This document shows positions 20,475-30,411 of a DNA stretch of 64,000 nt, one piece after another. A program made the translations under genes and the position numbers. The stretch's first letter is position 1. Each line of letters opens with the position of its first letter. Source of the stretch: Akkermansiaceae bacterium (GTDB lineage: Bacteria > Verrucomicrobiota > Verrucomicrobiia > Verrucomicrobiales > Akkermansiaceae); assembly GCA_018402445.1 (NCBI GenBank), contig JAGYIT010000017.1:496001-560000 (forward strand), given 5' to 3'. The notes beneath the pieces are model-generated. The model was not told the DNA's origin, did not search any database, and worked only from the letters and a program-made list of their open reading frames with translations.

Positions 20475-20719
20475 GTGCATTCCGTATTCTGTTTGTAAGG
20501 TTTGGTCTGAATATGCATCTTGATCGTTATTTTTAAAGGAAAGGATCCGGATCTTAGTCAGGTGTTTTTGAGATTCCGGTCGTGGAGTTTTGCATTGGTT
20601 ACGTAGGTGTGGATACTTCTCCACTAAAGCGGGCAATCCGATTTGGACGGATTGGCGGCTCGGCACTTAGTCCGGTCTCGGGGCTTGCATCACCGCCGCT
20701 TTGCGGCGATGGAAAGGGC

Positions 20720-21487
20720 GTGGATCGCTGGTTCCTAATTGCCGCAACCGCCCTCGCCGCCGTGGCGGGGGTGCGCGGCTTGCTGATCCTGAGGCACGGG
20801 GACAAGAGCCGGTGGACAGTGTGGTGGATGATCGCGGCGCTGGTCTGCCAAATGGGCTACCTCGTGATCCGGGGGGAAATGCGTGGGGCTTGTCCGCTAC
20901 GGAGCATCGGTGAGATCTCCGTGTATCTGGCGTGGTCGCTTACCCTTTTCTACCTGCTCGTCGGGCCCATGTACCGGATTTCCCTTCTCGGGGTGTTCAC
21001 CGCGCCACTGGTCGTCCTTTTCCAAGGCTTCGCGCTGCTGCCTGGCCGGCTCGCCGCGAATCCCGAGCGCATCCTGAACACGAATCCGTGGGGCGAGACG
21101 CATTCCGCGATGTCCGTGCTGGCCTACGGCGCGCTGGCGCTCGCGGCGGTGGCTGGGGTGATGTTCCTCGTGCTCGACCGCCAGCTCAAAGAGCACCATC
21201 TGAAAAGCGGCCTGTTCCGGAACCTGCCGCCGGTGCGCGAGCTGCTCGTTTCGCTGGAGCGGCTGCTCTGGATCGGGATGATCCTGCTGACCTTCGGGCT
21301 GCTGGCCGGCTTGCTGATGCCGCATGGGGATGGCGCGTGGGCGCACCTGATCGCGGCGGTGTCAGTGTGGGCGGGATACGTCGCGATGATGGCGGTCAAA
21401 CGGATCCGCGGCATCACCGGGCGGAGGTTTGCGCTGGGGGCTGTCGCGCTGTTTGTTCTTTCACTGGGGGTTTTCGCATTCATCTGA
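20720..21487 (+). CDS. HemX/CcsA-like cytochrome c assembly membrane protein
   Basis: About 255 residues with roughly eight transmembrane helices (WFLIAATALAAVAGV, ISVYLAWSLTLFYLLVG, LLGVFTAPLVVLFQGFALLP, SVLAYGALALAAVAGVMFLV). The family handles heme export or protects glutamyl-tRNA reductase. The first ATG frame start lies far upstream in unrelated sequence, so the GTG at 20720 after GGAAAGG is preferred; this is uncertain. The TGA overlaps the hemA ATG, which supports the HemX assignment over a cytochrome c synthase. Confidence 0.8.
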   Translation: MDRWFLIAATALAAVAGVRGLLILRHGDKSRWTVWWMIAALVCQMGYLVIRGEMRGACPLRSIGEISVYLAWSLTLFYLLVGPMYRISLLGVFTAPLVVLFQGFALLPGRLAANPERILNTNPWGETHSAMSVLAYGALALAAVAGVMFLVLDRQLKEHHLKSGLFRNLPPVRELLVSLERLLWIGMILLTFGLLAGLLMPHGDGAWAHLIAAVSVWAGYVAMMAVKRIRGITGRRFALGAVALFVLSLGVFAFI

Positions 21488-22479
21488 TGGAAATCGCCTG
21501 CCTAGGACTGAACCACAAAACGGCACCCGTCGAAGTGCGCGAGCGTTTCGCCGTGGGCAGCACCCGCCTCGGCGAGGCCGCGCGGAACCTGTTGGAAACG
21601 GCGGGCGCGGCAGAGGGCGTGGTAGTCTCCACTTGCAACCGCACCGAGTTCTACCTCGCGGCCGAGCACGCCGGGGAGGCGGTGCGGCGGCTCGAGCAAG
21701 GCCTTGCCGACAAGGTGTGCGGCCACGACGGGTTGTATTACCACCATGAAAGCGCGCAAGCCGTGCGGCATCTCTGCAAGGTCGTCAGCGGGCTGGACTC
21801 CATGCTGCTCGGCGAGACGGAAATCTTCGGCCAGGTGAAGCAGGCTTACCACGCCGCCCACGAGGCCGGAACCACCGGCCCCATCCTTAACAGGCTTTTC
21901 CAGAAAGTCTTCGGTGTCGGGAAAAAAGTCCGCACACAGACCACAATCCAGGAGGGCTCCACCTCCATCGGCAACGTCGCCGTCGAGCTCGCGGAGAAAA
22001 TCTTCGGCCACCTGAAGAACAGCGAGGTGATGGTGCTCGGGGCGGGAGAAATGAGCCGCCTGACGGCGAAAGCCCTCGTTTCACGCGGCGCGAAATCCGT
22101 CATCGTCGCGAACCGAACCCACGAGCGCGCCCTGGAACTCGCCGCCGAAATGAACGGCCGCGCCGTGCGCTTCGACGATTGGCTGCCCGTCCTTAAGGAC
22201 GTGGACGTGGTCATCTCCTCCACCGGCGCGCCGCACACGGTGATCCACGCGAAGGACATCGAGTCCGTCCGCCGCGCCAGGAAATTCCGCCCGCTGTTCC
22301 TCATCGACATCGCCGTCCCGCGTGACATCGAGCACGCCGTCGGCGAGATCGAGGAGGTCTATCTCTACGACATCGACGCCCTGGAGCAGCTCGCCGACGA
22401 AGCCCGCGCGCGCCGCTCCCTACAGATCGCCGAGTGCGAGAAAATCATCGAGGCGGAGCTGGTGAAACTCCTGCCCTGA
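21487..22479 (+). CDS. hemA: Glutamyl-tRNA reductase
   Basis: 330 residues. First step of the C5 tetrapyrrole pathway: NADPH-dependent reduction of glutamyl-tRNA to glutamate-1-semialdehyde. CLGLNHKTAPVEVRERFA opens the protein, the catalytic Cys is in VVSTCNRTEFY, SGLDSMLLGETEIFGQVK follows, and the NADPH fold has VLGAGEMSRLTAKAL. The end falls just after LYDIDALEQLADEARARR, so most of the C-terminal dimerisation domain of the 410-430 residue enzymes is missing. Overlaps hemX by one base. Confidence 0.95.
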   Translation: MEIACLGLNHKTAPVEVRERFAVGSTRLGEAARNLLETAGAAEGVVVSTCNRTEFYLAAEHAGEAVRRLEQGLADKVCGHDGLYYHHESAQAVRHLCKVVSGLDSMLLGETEIFGQVKQAYHAAHEAGTTGPILNRLFQKVFGVGKKVRTQTTIQEGSTSIGNVAVELAEKIFGHLKNSEVMVLGAGEMSRLTAKALVSRGAKSVIVANRTHERALELAAEMNGRAVRFDDWLPVLKDVDVVISSTGAPHTVIHAKDIESVRRARKFRPLFLIDIAVPRDIEHAVGEIEEVYLYDIDALEQLADEARARRSLQIAECEKIIEAELVKLLP

Positions 22480-22579
22480 GCAAGACGTCCCTTCTGCCGG
22501 AGCTGGATTTCCCGCGGCTAGAAGAGCCGATATGCCAGCCCGGCCAACCAGCTGCGGACCCAGATTACGCGATGTTCGG

Positions 22580-23572
22580 CTACTGCGTTTTTGAGATGGA
22601 ATCGCGCATGGTGGTGTCGGCTTTGACGTTTTCCATGCGATAATAGTCCATGACGCCGAGGTTGCCGGAGCGGAAGGCTTCGGCGAGAGCGAGGGGGACT
22701 TGAGCCTCGGCCTCGACGACCTTGGCTTTCATTTCCGCGACGCGGGCGATCATCTCCTGCTCGTAGGCAACGGCGGCAGCGCGACGGATTTCCGCCTCGG
22801 CCTGAGCCATATTTTTGTTGGCCTCGGCCTGGGCGACCTGGAGCTGTGCTCCGACGTTCTCGCCGACATCCACGTCCGCGATGTCGATGGAGAGGATCTC
22901 GAAGGCGGTGCCGACATCGAGGCCGCGGGCGAGGACGACCTTGGAAATGGAGTCCGGGCTTTCAAGCACGATCTTGTAGGTCTCCGCGGAGCCGATGGTG
23001 GTGACGATGCCCTCGCCGACGCGGGCGATGATGGTTTCCTCCTTCGCGCCGCCGACGAAGCGGTCGAGATTGGTGCGGACGGTAACGCGGGCGCGGACTT
23101 TTACCTGGATGCCGTCCTTGGCCACGCCGTCGATGGTGAGGCGCCCGGAAGAAGGGGCAGGGCAGTCGATGACTTTGGGGTCAACGGAGGTGCGGACTGC
23201 CTCGACCACGGATTTCTCGGAACCCTTGGTGGCGAGGTCGATGGCGCAAGCGCGATCCCAGTCGAGCTCGATGCCGGCCTTGCGGGCGGCAATGAGCGCC
23301 TGGATGGTGGGTAGGACGTTGCCACCAGCGAGGAAATGCGCCTCGATCTCGTCGATGTTAATTTCGATGCCGGCCTTCTTGGCGGTGATGCGGCTATCGA
23401 CGATGGGGCCGTAGGGCACCTGGCGGAGGCGCATGGCGATAAGGTCGGAGAAGCCGACATAGGCCCCCGCGAGCCAAGCGCGCAGCCAGACGGAGAAAAA
23501 GGAGAAGACAATGCCGAGAATGACAAGTCCGGCGATGCCGAGGGCGATGAAGAGGATGGTAGTTATGTCCAT
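22580..23572 (-). CDS. floA: Flotillin-like membrane-microdomain protein FloA
   Basis: 330 residues. One N-terminal transmembrane hairpin ([20 protein letters not shown]), the family block [20 protein letters not shown], an SPFH-type domain, and a C-terminal Ala/Glu-rich coiled coil ([18 protein letters not shown]). FloA organises functional membrane microdomains. It begins four bases after the short NfeD gene, the usual NfeD-FloA pairing. Confidence 0.95.
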   Translation of the reverse strand: MDITTILFIALGIAGLVILGIVFSFFSVWLRAWLAGAYVGFSDLIAMRLRQVPYGPIVDSRITAKKAGIEINIDEIEAHFLAGGNVLPTIQALIAARKAGIELDWDRACAIDLATKGSEKSVVEAVRTSVDPKVIDCPAPSSGRLTIDGVAKDGIQVKVRARVTVRTNLDRFVGGAKEETIIARVGEGIVTTIGSAETYKIVLESPDSISKVVLARGLDVGTAFEILSIDIADVDVGENVGAQLQVAQAEANKNMAQAEAEIRRAAAVAYEQEMIARVAEMKAKVVEAEAQVPLALAEAFRSGNLGVMDYYRMENVKADTTMRDSISKTQ

Positions 23573-23576
23573 GGTG

Positions 23577-24047
23577 TTATGTTTTGGTTCTTACTGTGAG
23601 TTGGAAATGGTTTGCGTCAATGACTTCGAGTTCGGTGCCCGAGGCGATCTGGCCGGATTGGGAAACGGCTTCATAGCGTTTCCCATCGATGGTCACATAG
23701 CCGCTGGGCGAGAGGACTGTGGCGGAAAGCGCGGCTTTGCCAATCAAATCCCGCGCGCTGTCCTGCAGGGCGGTGGATGTGGCGGTGATTTCGCGTTTCA
23801 GGAAGAAGCGTTTCCCGATACGGGTTTTCGGCAGAACCCTAAACTGGATATAGAAAACGACGAACGCGGCGAGCATCGCGATGACCACGGCGATCAGCCC
23901 GCCGGACGCTCCGAGCCTTATGAAAGAAACGACGCAGCCCGCGAAAAGCGCCACCCCGCCGGCGATGCCGAGGATGCCGCCGGGCACGAGGACTTCCGCC
24001 GCGAGGAGAATTAGGCCGATGGTGAAAAGGAGGATGATGAGGGTCAC
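23577..24047 (-). CDS. NfeD-like short membrane protein (NfeD1b type)
   Basis: 156 residues starting at GTG. Two or three transmembrane helices ([36 protein letters not shown]) and a C-terminal OB-fold domain ([17 protein letters not shown]). This is the NfeD C-terminal module alone, without the ClpP-like protease. Such proteins work with flotillins, and the floA start is four bases away. No Shine-Dalgarno is visible. Confidence 0.88.
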   Translation of the reverse strand: MTLIILLFTIGLILLAAEVLVPGGILGIAGGVALFAGCVVSFIRLGASGGLIAVVIAMLAAFVVFYIQFRVLPKTRIGKRFFLKREITATSTALQDSARDLIGKAALSATVLSPSGYVTIDGKRYEAVSQSGQIASGTELEVIDANHFQLTVRTKT

Positions 24048-24053
24048 TGGGGG

Positions 24054-24086
24054 AAACTTTAAATTTTAAACTTTAAACCTTAAGAA
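24054..24086. repeat. A/T-rich TTTAAA tract, copy 1
   Basis: A 33-base tract made of near repeats of aaacttt/taaa in an otherwise GC-rich region. Similar tracts lie at 33626-33702 and 34391-34419, always between genes. Confidence 0.5.
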
Positions 24087-24090
24087 GAGG

Positions 24091-24354
24091 TTATTCGTAG
24101 TGCGTCCAGAGGCGAATAACCTTGATGGTTTTTTGGTCTTCGATGACTTGGTAAACGAGGCGGTGCTGGATGTTGATGCGGCGGGAGTAGGAGCCTTTGA
24201 GATCGCCGATGAGGGCTTCGAAGGGCGGGGGATCGGCAAACGGGTTTTCACGTATGATTTCCAGAAGAAGCCTGGCTTTCTCGGCCAGCGGGGTGGTTTT
24301 GAGCTTCCTAGCATCCTTTTTCGCCTGGTTGGTGTAAACCAGTTCGTAGCTCAC
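24091..24354 (-). CDS. Txe/YoeB family addiction-module toxin
   Basis: 87 residues. RelE-superfamily ribosome-dependent mRNA endonuclease of a type II toxin-antitoxin pair. Family blocks: AKKDARKLKTT near the start, LIGDLKGSYSRRINIQHRLV in the middle and the C-terminal catalytic RLWTHYE. The ATG overlaps the antitoxin stop by four bases (ATGA). The pair sits between the two nfeD genes. Confidence 0.92.
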   Translation of the reverse strand: MSYELVYTNQAKKDARKLKTTPLAEKARLLLEIIRENPFADPPPFEALIGDLKGSYSRRINIQHRLVYQVIEDQKTIKVIRLWTHYE

Positions 24355-24593
24355 AAGTCGATCTCCTTACTGCATTTCCCAATCGGTTCGGACATGCCCT
24401 TGAGGATGGAATCGCGCATGCCGGGTATGGAGACGAGGTGGAGGGTTTCCTGAAGGGCACGCCAATCGCTTTCGCCCAACAGGACGGCATTGCCGCGTTT
24501 GCCGGTGATCTGGATGGGTTCATGGCTTTCGAGCGCCGCGTCGATGAGTCCGTAGATTTCGGATCTTGCGGAAGTAGCGGTAATTGTTTTCAT
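24351..24593 (-). CDS. Phd/YefM family antitoxin
   Basis: 80 residues. An N-terminal DNA-binding and dimerisation domain (TATSARSEIYGLIDAAL, ITGKRGNAVLLGESDWRALQ) and a C-terminal toxin-binding tail (GMRDSILKGM). It autorepresses the operon in known relatives. Two direct repeats agcgtgcg at 24600-24607 and 24612-24619 just upstream could be operator half-sites; that is inference. Confidence 0.92.
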   Translation of the reverse strand: MKTITATSARSEIYGLIDAALESHEPIQITGKRGNAVLLGESDWRALQETLHLVSIPGMRDSILKGMSEPIGKCSKEIDL

Positions 24594-24638
24594 AGGGTTA
24601 GCGTGCGTAAAAGCGTGCGCTTTGCAAAGGTTTTTTTA

Positions 24639-26036
24639 CTACACCGCCTCCACGGTCAGCTCGAACTCGCCTACGGAGAGGACTTTCACCTTGGTTCCGG
24701 GCGGGACGGTGCCGAGGGCGAGGCGGGCGTCGTAACGTTTGCCGCCGATCTCGATCTGGCCGGAGGGGAAAAGGGCGGTGACGGCCTGGCCGGTGGCTCC
24801 GATGAGCGAGGGTTCGTGGCGGGCGACGGACGATAGGGTGGTCTCGCCGCCGATGGCGGATTCCAGAACCATGTGGCCCCACAGTCCACCGCGCGGCATG
24901 AAACGGAGCAGAAGGAAGAAGATCACGATCGCGCCGCCGGTGCCGGTGATGAGGTTCATCAGGGGTTTGAAAAGGAAATCCGAATCCCACTCGATGGGTT
25001 GGTCGGGCCAGATGTCCGACATGCCCCAGAGCAGGGAGCCAAGCATCAGCAAGGCGCCGGGGATGGCCAGCAGGAAGAAGCCGGGAAGGAAAAACACATC
25101 GATCATCACCAGCGCGAAACCGAGGAAGAAGAACAGCGCAGCCTCTTGGCCGGAAAGGCCGGCCGCGTGGTGGCCGAAGAACACGATGGCCAGCAGGATC
25201 CCCCCGCCGACCCCGAACACGCCGAAGCCGGGCGTCTTGAACTCGATGAAAATCAGCACCAGCCCGGCGGCGAGCAACAGCGGGGCGATGGCGGTGATGA
25301 ACTGCGCGACCTTTTCCGACCAGGTGACTTCCAGCCGGGTGACGGAGTAGTTTCCTTTCCCGAAAGTTCCGTCCATCAGGCTGCCGATGTCGGGCGAGAT
25401 GCCCGCGCCGAGCAGCGGCTGGGCGGGGTCACCGTATTCCTTCATCGCCTCGGTGGCGGTGAGGGTGAGCAGTTCACCCTCGGGCTTGATGATGTCCTCT
25501 CCGATCTTGAGTTCGAAATCCGAATCGATCATCGCAGAAAGAACTTCGCCGCGGTAGCCCTTGCCGTCGGAAATGGAGCGGACGCGTGCCTTTAGATAAG
25601 AGACGATCTTCATTTTCATCGTCTCATCGATGTCCTGCCCGCCGCCGGAAACGGGAGCCGCCGCGCCGATGATGCCGGACGGCGAGAAATAAATTTCATC
25701 CGTCCCGGCGGAAATGAGGGCGCCCGCCGAGATCGCCTCACTGTTCACGTAGGTGATGACTTTTCCGGGGAATTTCTCGATGGCTTTGAGCATGTCGAAG
25801 GTCACGTCGAGGCGGCCGCCGGGAGTTTCCATATCGAGGATGACCGTGTCCGCGCCCTGTTCGATGGCCATTTTAAGGCCGCGGCGGAGGACATGGAGCT
25901 CCGGCGGCGCGATCTGCTCGCGGATGGGGATGATGACCACCTTGTGCTTCTTCGCAGGCGCGGATTCTTCCTGCGCCGGGAGAACGCCGGGAAACATGGT
26001 AAGCAAGGCGAACAGTAGGCGGAGGAGGTTTCTCAT
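24639..26036 (-). CDS. NfeD long form (ClpP-like serine protease fused to NfeD membrane domain)
   Basis: 465 residues. Signal peptide ending LPAQ, a ClpP/SppA-like protease domain (DTVILDMETPGGRLDVTFDM, the nucleophile region NSEAISAGALISAGTDEI), about four or five transmembrane helices and a C-terminal OB domain (GQIEIGGKRYDARL). Such proteases act on membrane proteins such as stomatins and flotillins. Its partners, short NfeD and FloA, lie downstream on the same strand beyond an intervening toxin-antitoxin pair. Confidence 0.92.
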   Translation of the reverse strand: MRNLLRLLFALLTMFPGVLPAQEESAPAKKHKVVIIPIREQIAPPELHVLRRGLKMAIEQGADTVILDMETPGGRLDVTFDMLKAIEKFPGKVITYVNSEAISAGALISAGTDEIYFSPSGIIGAAAPVSGGGQDIDETMKMKIVSYLKARVRSISDGKGYRGEVLSAMIDSDFELKIGEDIIKPEGELLTLTATEAMKEYGDPAQPLLGAGISPDIGSLMDGTFGKGNYSVTRLEVTWSEKVAQFITAIAPLLLAAGLVLIFIEFKTPGFGVFGVGGGILLAIVFFGHHAAGLSGQEAALFFFLGFALVMIDVFFLPGFFLLAIPGALLMLGSLLWGMSDIWPDQPIEWDSDFLFKPLMNLITGTGGAIVIFFLLLRFMPRGGLWGHMVLESAIGGETTLSSVARHEPSLIGATGQAVTALFPSGQIEIGGKRYDARLALGTVPPGTKVKVLSVGEFELTVEAV

Positions 26037-26382
26037 CGGGTGATGCGGGAATGAAGCACGGAACCGCGCCCGTGGAAAGGTTTCATCCGCTCACATATCG
26101 CCGGGCGTGAAACCCATGACGATGTCGAATTTCGCCGCAATGGTGCGTCATTCTGGCTTACCGGCAAGTTGGGATTCGCGGTGGAAATAGGCAAAGCCTT
26201 TTGAGTGCGGAGAGAATCGCTGCTTTTGTAGGCTTACGCCGGAAACGGCTTGTGTTCGGAAAGTCCGTAGCGCACTCGCTGAACGACCCATGCGTGAACA
26301 AAAGCGGCGAATGATCGCACGCAGTCAATAGCTTCGCTTCCCTTGCTTGCATGATCGCGTGGATCAACCGAAGATCCGCGCT

Positions 26383-26534
26383 GTGGCGGAATTGACGGAC
26401 AAAAAAGCATTACTGAAAGCTCCCGGCGCGGCGTTGAAGGAGCACTTCGGCTTTTCCGCTTTCCTCGACGGGCAGGAGGAGGTGATTTCCGAGATCGTCT
26501 CCGGGCGCGACGGGCTGGTGGTGATGCCGACCGG
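26383..26534 (+). pseudogene. Truncated recQ 5' end
   Basis: From a GTG at 26383 the frame gives [20 protein letters not shown] and continues through [13 protein letters not shown] to VVMPTG, the same N-terminus as the full recQ at 28 kb, and stops matching just before the Walker A lysine. The following sequence is unrelated and the frame runs to 26745 without a recognisable domain. It is a non-functional fragment that keeps its own upstream region. Confidence 0.8.
26414..26531 (+). repeat. 118-bp exact direct repeat, left copy
   Basis: Base-for-base identical to 28022-28139 (offset 1608). It is the start of the recQ helicase domain. The two copies flank a DUF4143 ATPase gene. Confidence 0.95.
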
Positions 26535-26743
26535 ATGGGTTTTGGTAATAGATGGGATGAATCGGGTTCAGCTTTGTCTCCGTTCGGAAAGAGTTTTGCT
26601 AAGCGGCTCACTCGGATTTTACTCCCGAATGGCTAGATTCCTATTCGATGACGGATATTCGCTGACCAATGATTCGGCGATCCGCGATCCCCCAAGTGCC
26701 TTCGCAGCCGGTATCTCCAAAAACAGCTCGAAAATACTCTTGT

Positions 26744-26768
26744 AATTTAGAAGATAGAACTCTAAATT
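26744..26768. promoter_or_regulatory. Inverted repeat before the DUF4143 ATPase gene
   Basis: aatttaga and tctaaatt are perfect 8-base arms around a 9-base loop and end six bases before the ATG at 26775. It could be an operator or a structure in the leader RNA. Confidence 0.45.
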
Positions 26769-26774
26769 GCAGAA

Positions 26775-27920
26775 ATGGATTGGGAACGCATGGCGAGAAA
26801 GCGGTTGCTGGAGTTATCGAGGGAATTTCCGGCGGTGGTGGTGGTGGGAGCGCGGCAGGTGGGAAAGACGACGTTGGCGCGGTCGGCGTTTTCGGAGGCT
26901 GCTTATAGAGATCTGGAGTCGCCGCTAATACGGCAGAGGTTTGCGGAAGATCCGGCATTCGAACTCGGGCAGCTCGGGGCGATGACCATCCTAGATGAGG
27001 CGCAGGCGGTTCCGGAACTATTTCCCGCACTGCGCGGGGCGATCGATGCGCGGCGTGCCGACGGGCGGTGTCATTTTTGTATCCTCGGGTCTGCGCAACC
27101 CGCATTGATACAGTCGGTTTCCGAATCATTGGCCGGGAGGATCGGGTTGCTGGAGCTCGACCCGCTGTCAGCGGCGGAGACCGGGCTACCTGCTGAGAGG
27201 CATTGGCTGGCTGGCGGATTTCCGGAGGCTCTGCGCGGGAATTTCAGGAACTGGTGGGAGCCTTATCTGAGCACGATTCTGCAGCGCGATCTCGCTGCCT
27301 ACGGTTTCCGTCCGGATGCGATTTTCCTGAGGCGACTGTTGGCGATGCTCGCGGCGCAACAGGGCGGGCTACTAAACATGTCCGCGCTGGGAAACTCACT
27401 CGGTGTCAGCTACCACACGGTGCAGCATGGGCTGGATCTTCTGGAGGGGGTGTTCCTGATCCGGCGGTTGCCCCCTTACTTCCGAAATATTCGCAAGCGA
27501 TTGGTCAAAGCACCCCGCATATATATTCGAGATACCGGACTGTTGCACCATTTGCTGCACGTTTCGAACGCCGGTGAGCTAGACAACCAGCCATGGCGCG
27601 GGGCGAGCTGGGAGGGTTTTGTGATCGAGGACATCATCCGCCGGGAGTTGCTGGAGCATCCGTTCACCCAATGCTATTTCTGGCGCACGGCGACGGGACA
27701 GGAGGTGGATCTGGTCTTGGATCGGGGCGACCGTAGAATCGCCATCGAGGTGAAGGCGAACAGCGCGGGAAATCCGCATGATGCGAGGAAGCTTGAAGCG
27801 ATACTGGACGACATCGGAGCCTCCGAGGGTTGGCTGGTTGGGATGGGCGGGGAGTCGGTCGGGATGAGTCCGAGGGTTCGTTCGGTTTCCCTAGATAAGG
27901 TGCCGGATTGGTTGCCTTGA
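26775..27920 (+). CDS. AAA_14/DUF4143 ATPase
   Basis: 381 residues. An AAA+ domain with Walker [13 protein letters not shown] and Walker B MTILDEAQ, an arginine-rich segment after [18 protein letters not shown], and a C-terminal DUF4143 domain with a winged-helix-like part ([20 protein letters not shown]) and the nuclease-like core [18 protein letters not shown]. These ATPases are common, often in several copies, and their role is unknown. It lies between the two recQ repeats and so may have arrived in one event. Confidence 0.9.
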   Translation: MDWERMARKRLLELSREFPAVVVVGARQVGKTTLARSAFSEAAYRDLESPLIRQRFAEDPAFELGQLGAMTILDEAQAVPELFPALRGAIDARRADGRCHFCILGSAQPALIQSVSESLAGRIGLLELDPLSAAETGLPAERHWLAGGFPEALRGNFRNWWEPYLSTILQRDLAAYGFRPDAIFLRRLLAMLAAQQGGLLNMSALGNSLGVSYHTVQHGLDLLEGVFLIRRLPPYFRNIRKRLVKAPRIYIRDTGLLHHLLHVSNAGELDNQPWRGASWEGFVIEDIIRRELLEHPFTQCYFWRTATGQEVDLVLDRGDRRIAIEVKANSAGNPHDARKLEAILDDIGASEGWLVGMGGESVGMSPRVRSVSLDKVPDWLP

Positions 27921-27975
27921 AAATAGCATGACTTTCATAATCCCTCCATGGTTGCGCCGCGGGCGGGTTGCGCCC

Positions 27976-30105
27976 ATGCTCTGCGGCGTGGCGGCGAAAA
28001 ATGAGACGAAAAGAGGATTGTTGAAAGCTCCCGGCGCGGCGTTGAAGGAGCACTTCGGCTTTTCCGCTTTCCTCGACGGGCAGGAGGAGGTGATTTCCGA
28101 GATCGTCTCCGGGCGCGACGGGCTGGTGGTGATGCCGACGGGCGGGGGAAAATCCCTGTGCTTCCAGATCCCGGCGCTGTGTTTCCCGGGCGTGACCTTG
28201 GTGATTTCCCCGCTCATCGCGCTGATGAAAGACCAGGTGGATGCGCTGCAGGCACGCGGCATCGCGGCGACGCTGATCAATTCCACGCTGTCGTGGCCGG
28301 AACAGAAGGAGCGGCTCGACGGGATGCGCAGCGGCGAATTCAAGCTCGTCTATGTCGCGCCGGAGCGGTTCCGGGCGGAGAGCTTTTTGCGGGCGCTCGA
28401 GGGGGTGGAGATCTCGCTGTTCGCGATCGACGAGGCGCACTGCCTCTCTCAGTGGGGGCATGATTTCCGGCCGGACTACATGCGGCTGGGGAAGGCGCTG
28501 GACAAGATTGGCCGCCCGCAGTGCGTGGCTCTAACAGCTACTGCGACTCCCGTAGTTCGCGAGGACATCCTGAAAACCCTCGGCCTGCGCGAACCGTTCG
28601 AGCGCGTCAGCGGTTTCTCGCGGCCCAACCTTTCGCTAGCGATCACGCCAGTGGAAAAGGCGGCGCAGAAGGACGAGCGGATCCGGGCGGTCATCGCCGC
28701 CCACAAGACCGGGATCATCTACTGCGCGACGCGGAAAAAGGTGGATCTCGTTTCCGAAACACTCGCAAGCTGGGGCCTGAAATGCGTGGCCTACCACGGC
28801 GGCATGGGCGACGCCGAGCGGGTCAAGGCGCAGGAGATTTTCATTTCCAAAAAGGTCGATGTCGCGGTGGCGACGAACGCGTTCGGGATGGGCATCGACC
28901 GCGGCGATGTGCGCTTCGTGATCCACTACGAAATCCCCGGCAGCGTGGAGGCTTACTACCAAGAGGCAGGCCGCGCGGGGCGGGATGGTGAGGCGGCGGT
29001 CTGCGAGCTGCTTTTCAATTACGCCGACACGCGCACGCAGGAATTTTTCATCGACGGCGCGAACCCCTCCGCGACGACCGTGCGGCAGATTTACCAATAC
29101 CTGCTCAACGAAGCGGACAAGAACCACGAAGTGTTCCGGACGCTGGAAGACATCGCGGAGCACGCGGATGTGAAGAACTCGATGGCGGTGGGCAGCGCAC
29201 TGACCATTTTGGCGCGGGGGCGTTTCATCGAGCGGTTCGATGTGAAGGGGAAACGGATGCGCGGCACGCGTTTGTTGAAGCCGGATATCTTGGCCCGCGA
29301 TCTCGCCATCGATGAGAAGGCGATGGAGGAAAAGGACGCCCGCGACCGCGAGAAGCTCAAGGCGATGGTCGAGATGTGCTATGCGCGGACATGCCGACAG
29401 AAGTGGATCCTAGGATATTTCGGCGAAGCCAACGCCTCGACCTGCGGGAACTGCGATGTCTGCCGGGAACGCAGCGCGGGGGATTTCCGCAAGCCGACCG
29501 CGGAGGAGGAACAGATGGTCAGGAAGGCCCTGGCCGGCGTGGCCCGCATGTCGCGGCGCGGGGCAGACGGATGGGACGGGAAATTCGGCAAGGGCCGCAT
29601 CATCCAGATGCTTTCCGGCAGCAAGTCCCAAGAAATCCTCGGATCCGGCCTCGACCGACTCACCACCTACGGCATCCTCGCCGACAAGACGACCGGCTAC
29701 CTCAACGCCCTGTTCCGCTCGCTGGCCGAGGAGGGGCTAGTCATCACGCAGACCGGCGAATACCCGCTCATGACCCTCTCCCCGCGCGGCGAGGCGGTGA
29801 TGCTCGGCAAGGAACCTTTCGAACTCCGCTGGCCCGATGAGGTTGCCAAGCCCGAAGGGCTTTCGGAAAAGGATTTCGACCCGCAGCTCTTCGCCATGCT
29901 CAAGGATTTGCGGTTTCGGATGGCGAAAAAGGACAATGTGCCTCCTTACGTCATTTTTTCCAACAAGGTGATCGAGGCGCTCACCCGCTTCATGCCCGCC
30001 AGCGCCGCCGAGGCTCTGGCCATCCCCGGTATCGGCGAGGGCAAGGCGCAGACCTACCTGCCGCCTTTCCTAGAGATGATCCGCACCTACCGCGCGATGA
30101 AATAG
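27976..30105 (+). CDS. recQ: ATP-dependent DNA helicase RecQ
   Basis: About 709 residues. A 3'-to-5' helicase in recombination and repair. Walker [15 protein letters not shown]-box [18 protein letters not shown], motif [12 protein letters not shown], the zinc site [10 protein letters not shown] with CGNCDVC, a winged-helix RQC region and a C-terminal HRDC domain ([32 protein letters not shown]). The start could be ATG 27976 or GTG 27988; GTG-GCG-G is shared with the truncated copy at 26383. No Shine-Dalgarno resolves it. Confidence 0.96.
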   Translation: MLCGVAAKNETKRGLLKAPGAALKEHFGFSAFLDGQEEVISEIVSGRDGLVVMPTGGGKSLCFQIPALCFPGVTLVISPLIALMKDQVDALQARGIAATLINSTLSWPEQKERLDGMRSGEFKLVYVAPERFRAESFLRALEGVEISLFAIDEAHCLSQWGHDFRPDYMRLGKALDKIGRPQCVALTATATPVVREDILKTLGLREPFERVSGFSRPNLSLAITPVEKAAQKDERIRAVIAAHKTGIIYCATRKKVDLVSETLASWGLKCVAYHGGMGDAERVKAQEIFISKKVDVAVATNAFGMGIDRGDVRFVIHYEIPGSVEAYYQEAGRAGRDGEAAVCELLFNYADTRTQEFFIDGANPSATTVRQIYQYLLNEADKNHEVFRTLEDIAEHADVKNSMAVGSALTILARGRFIERFDVKGKRMRGTRLLKPDILARDLAIDEKAMEEKDARDREKLKAMVEMCYARTCRQKWILGYFGEANASTCGNCDVCRERSAGDFRKPTAEEEQMVRKALAGVARMSRRGADGWDGKFGKGRIIQMLSGSKSQEILGSGLDRLTTYGILADKTTGYLNALFRSLAEEGLVITQTGEYPLMTLSPRGEAVMLGKEPFELRWPDEVAKPEGLSEKDFDPQLFAMLKDLRFRMAKKDNVPPYVIFSNKVIEALTRFMPASAAEALAIPGIGEGKAQTYLPPFLEMIRTYRAMK
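28022..28139 (+). repeat. 118-bp exact direct repeat, right copy (inside recQ)
   Basis: Identical to 26414-26531. This copy is part of the intact recQ and covers the region just before Walker A. Confidence 0.95.
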
Positions 30106-30126
30106 CTCATTCCTCGCGGACGACGA

Positions 30127-30237
30127 TCACCCGCCTTGGAGGCTCCGAGCCATTGGTCGCGGCATTTTGGCGCGATAGACCGCGTCATCAACCGTAAGGC
30201 CGGCAGCCTCGCGTGCACGGCGCAGTTTTTCCCAAGG
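30127..30237 (-). pseudogene. Remnant of an XRE-type helix-turn-helix gene
   Basis: On the minus strand this stretch reads WEKLRRAREAAGLTVDDAV then YRAKMPRPMARSL, the look of a Cro/C1-type HTH start. It has a stop just before it, no start codon and a stop after 36 codons; another frame would continue EAGDRRPR. The rest of 30106-30411 holds no other gene and presumably the bamA promoter. Confidence 0.35.
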
Positions 30238-30411
30238 TTATGTTCTATCCGTCCGCCCGCTCCACAGATATCCAAGCGCAGGATGCGGGAGGGTTGCAAG
30301 GTGGGCGTAGCCACACCGGTCGATTGTCGTGTCACCGAAACGATTACCGCGAGCTATTGCCTTGACGCTCCGAGGCCTCCCGTCCTTGATCAGCGCGACA
30401 TACAAACCATT

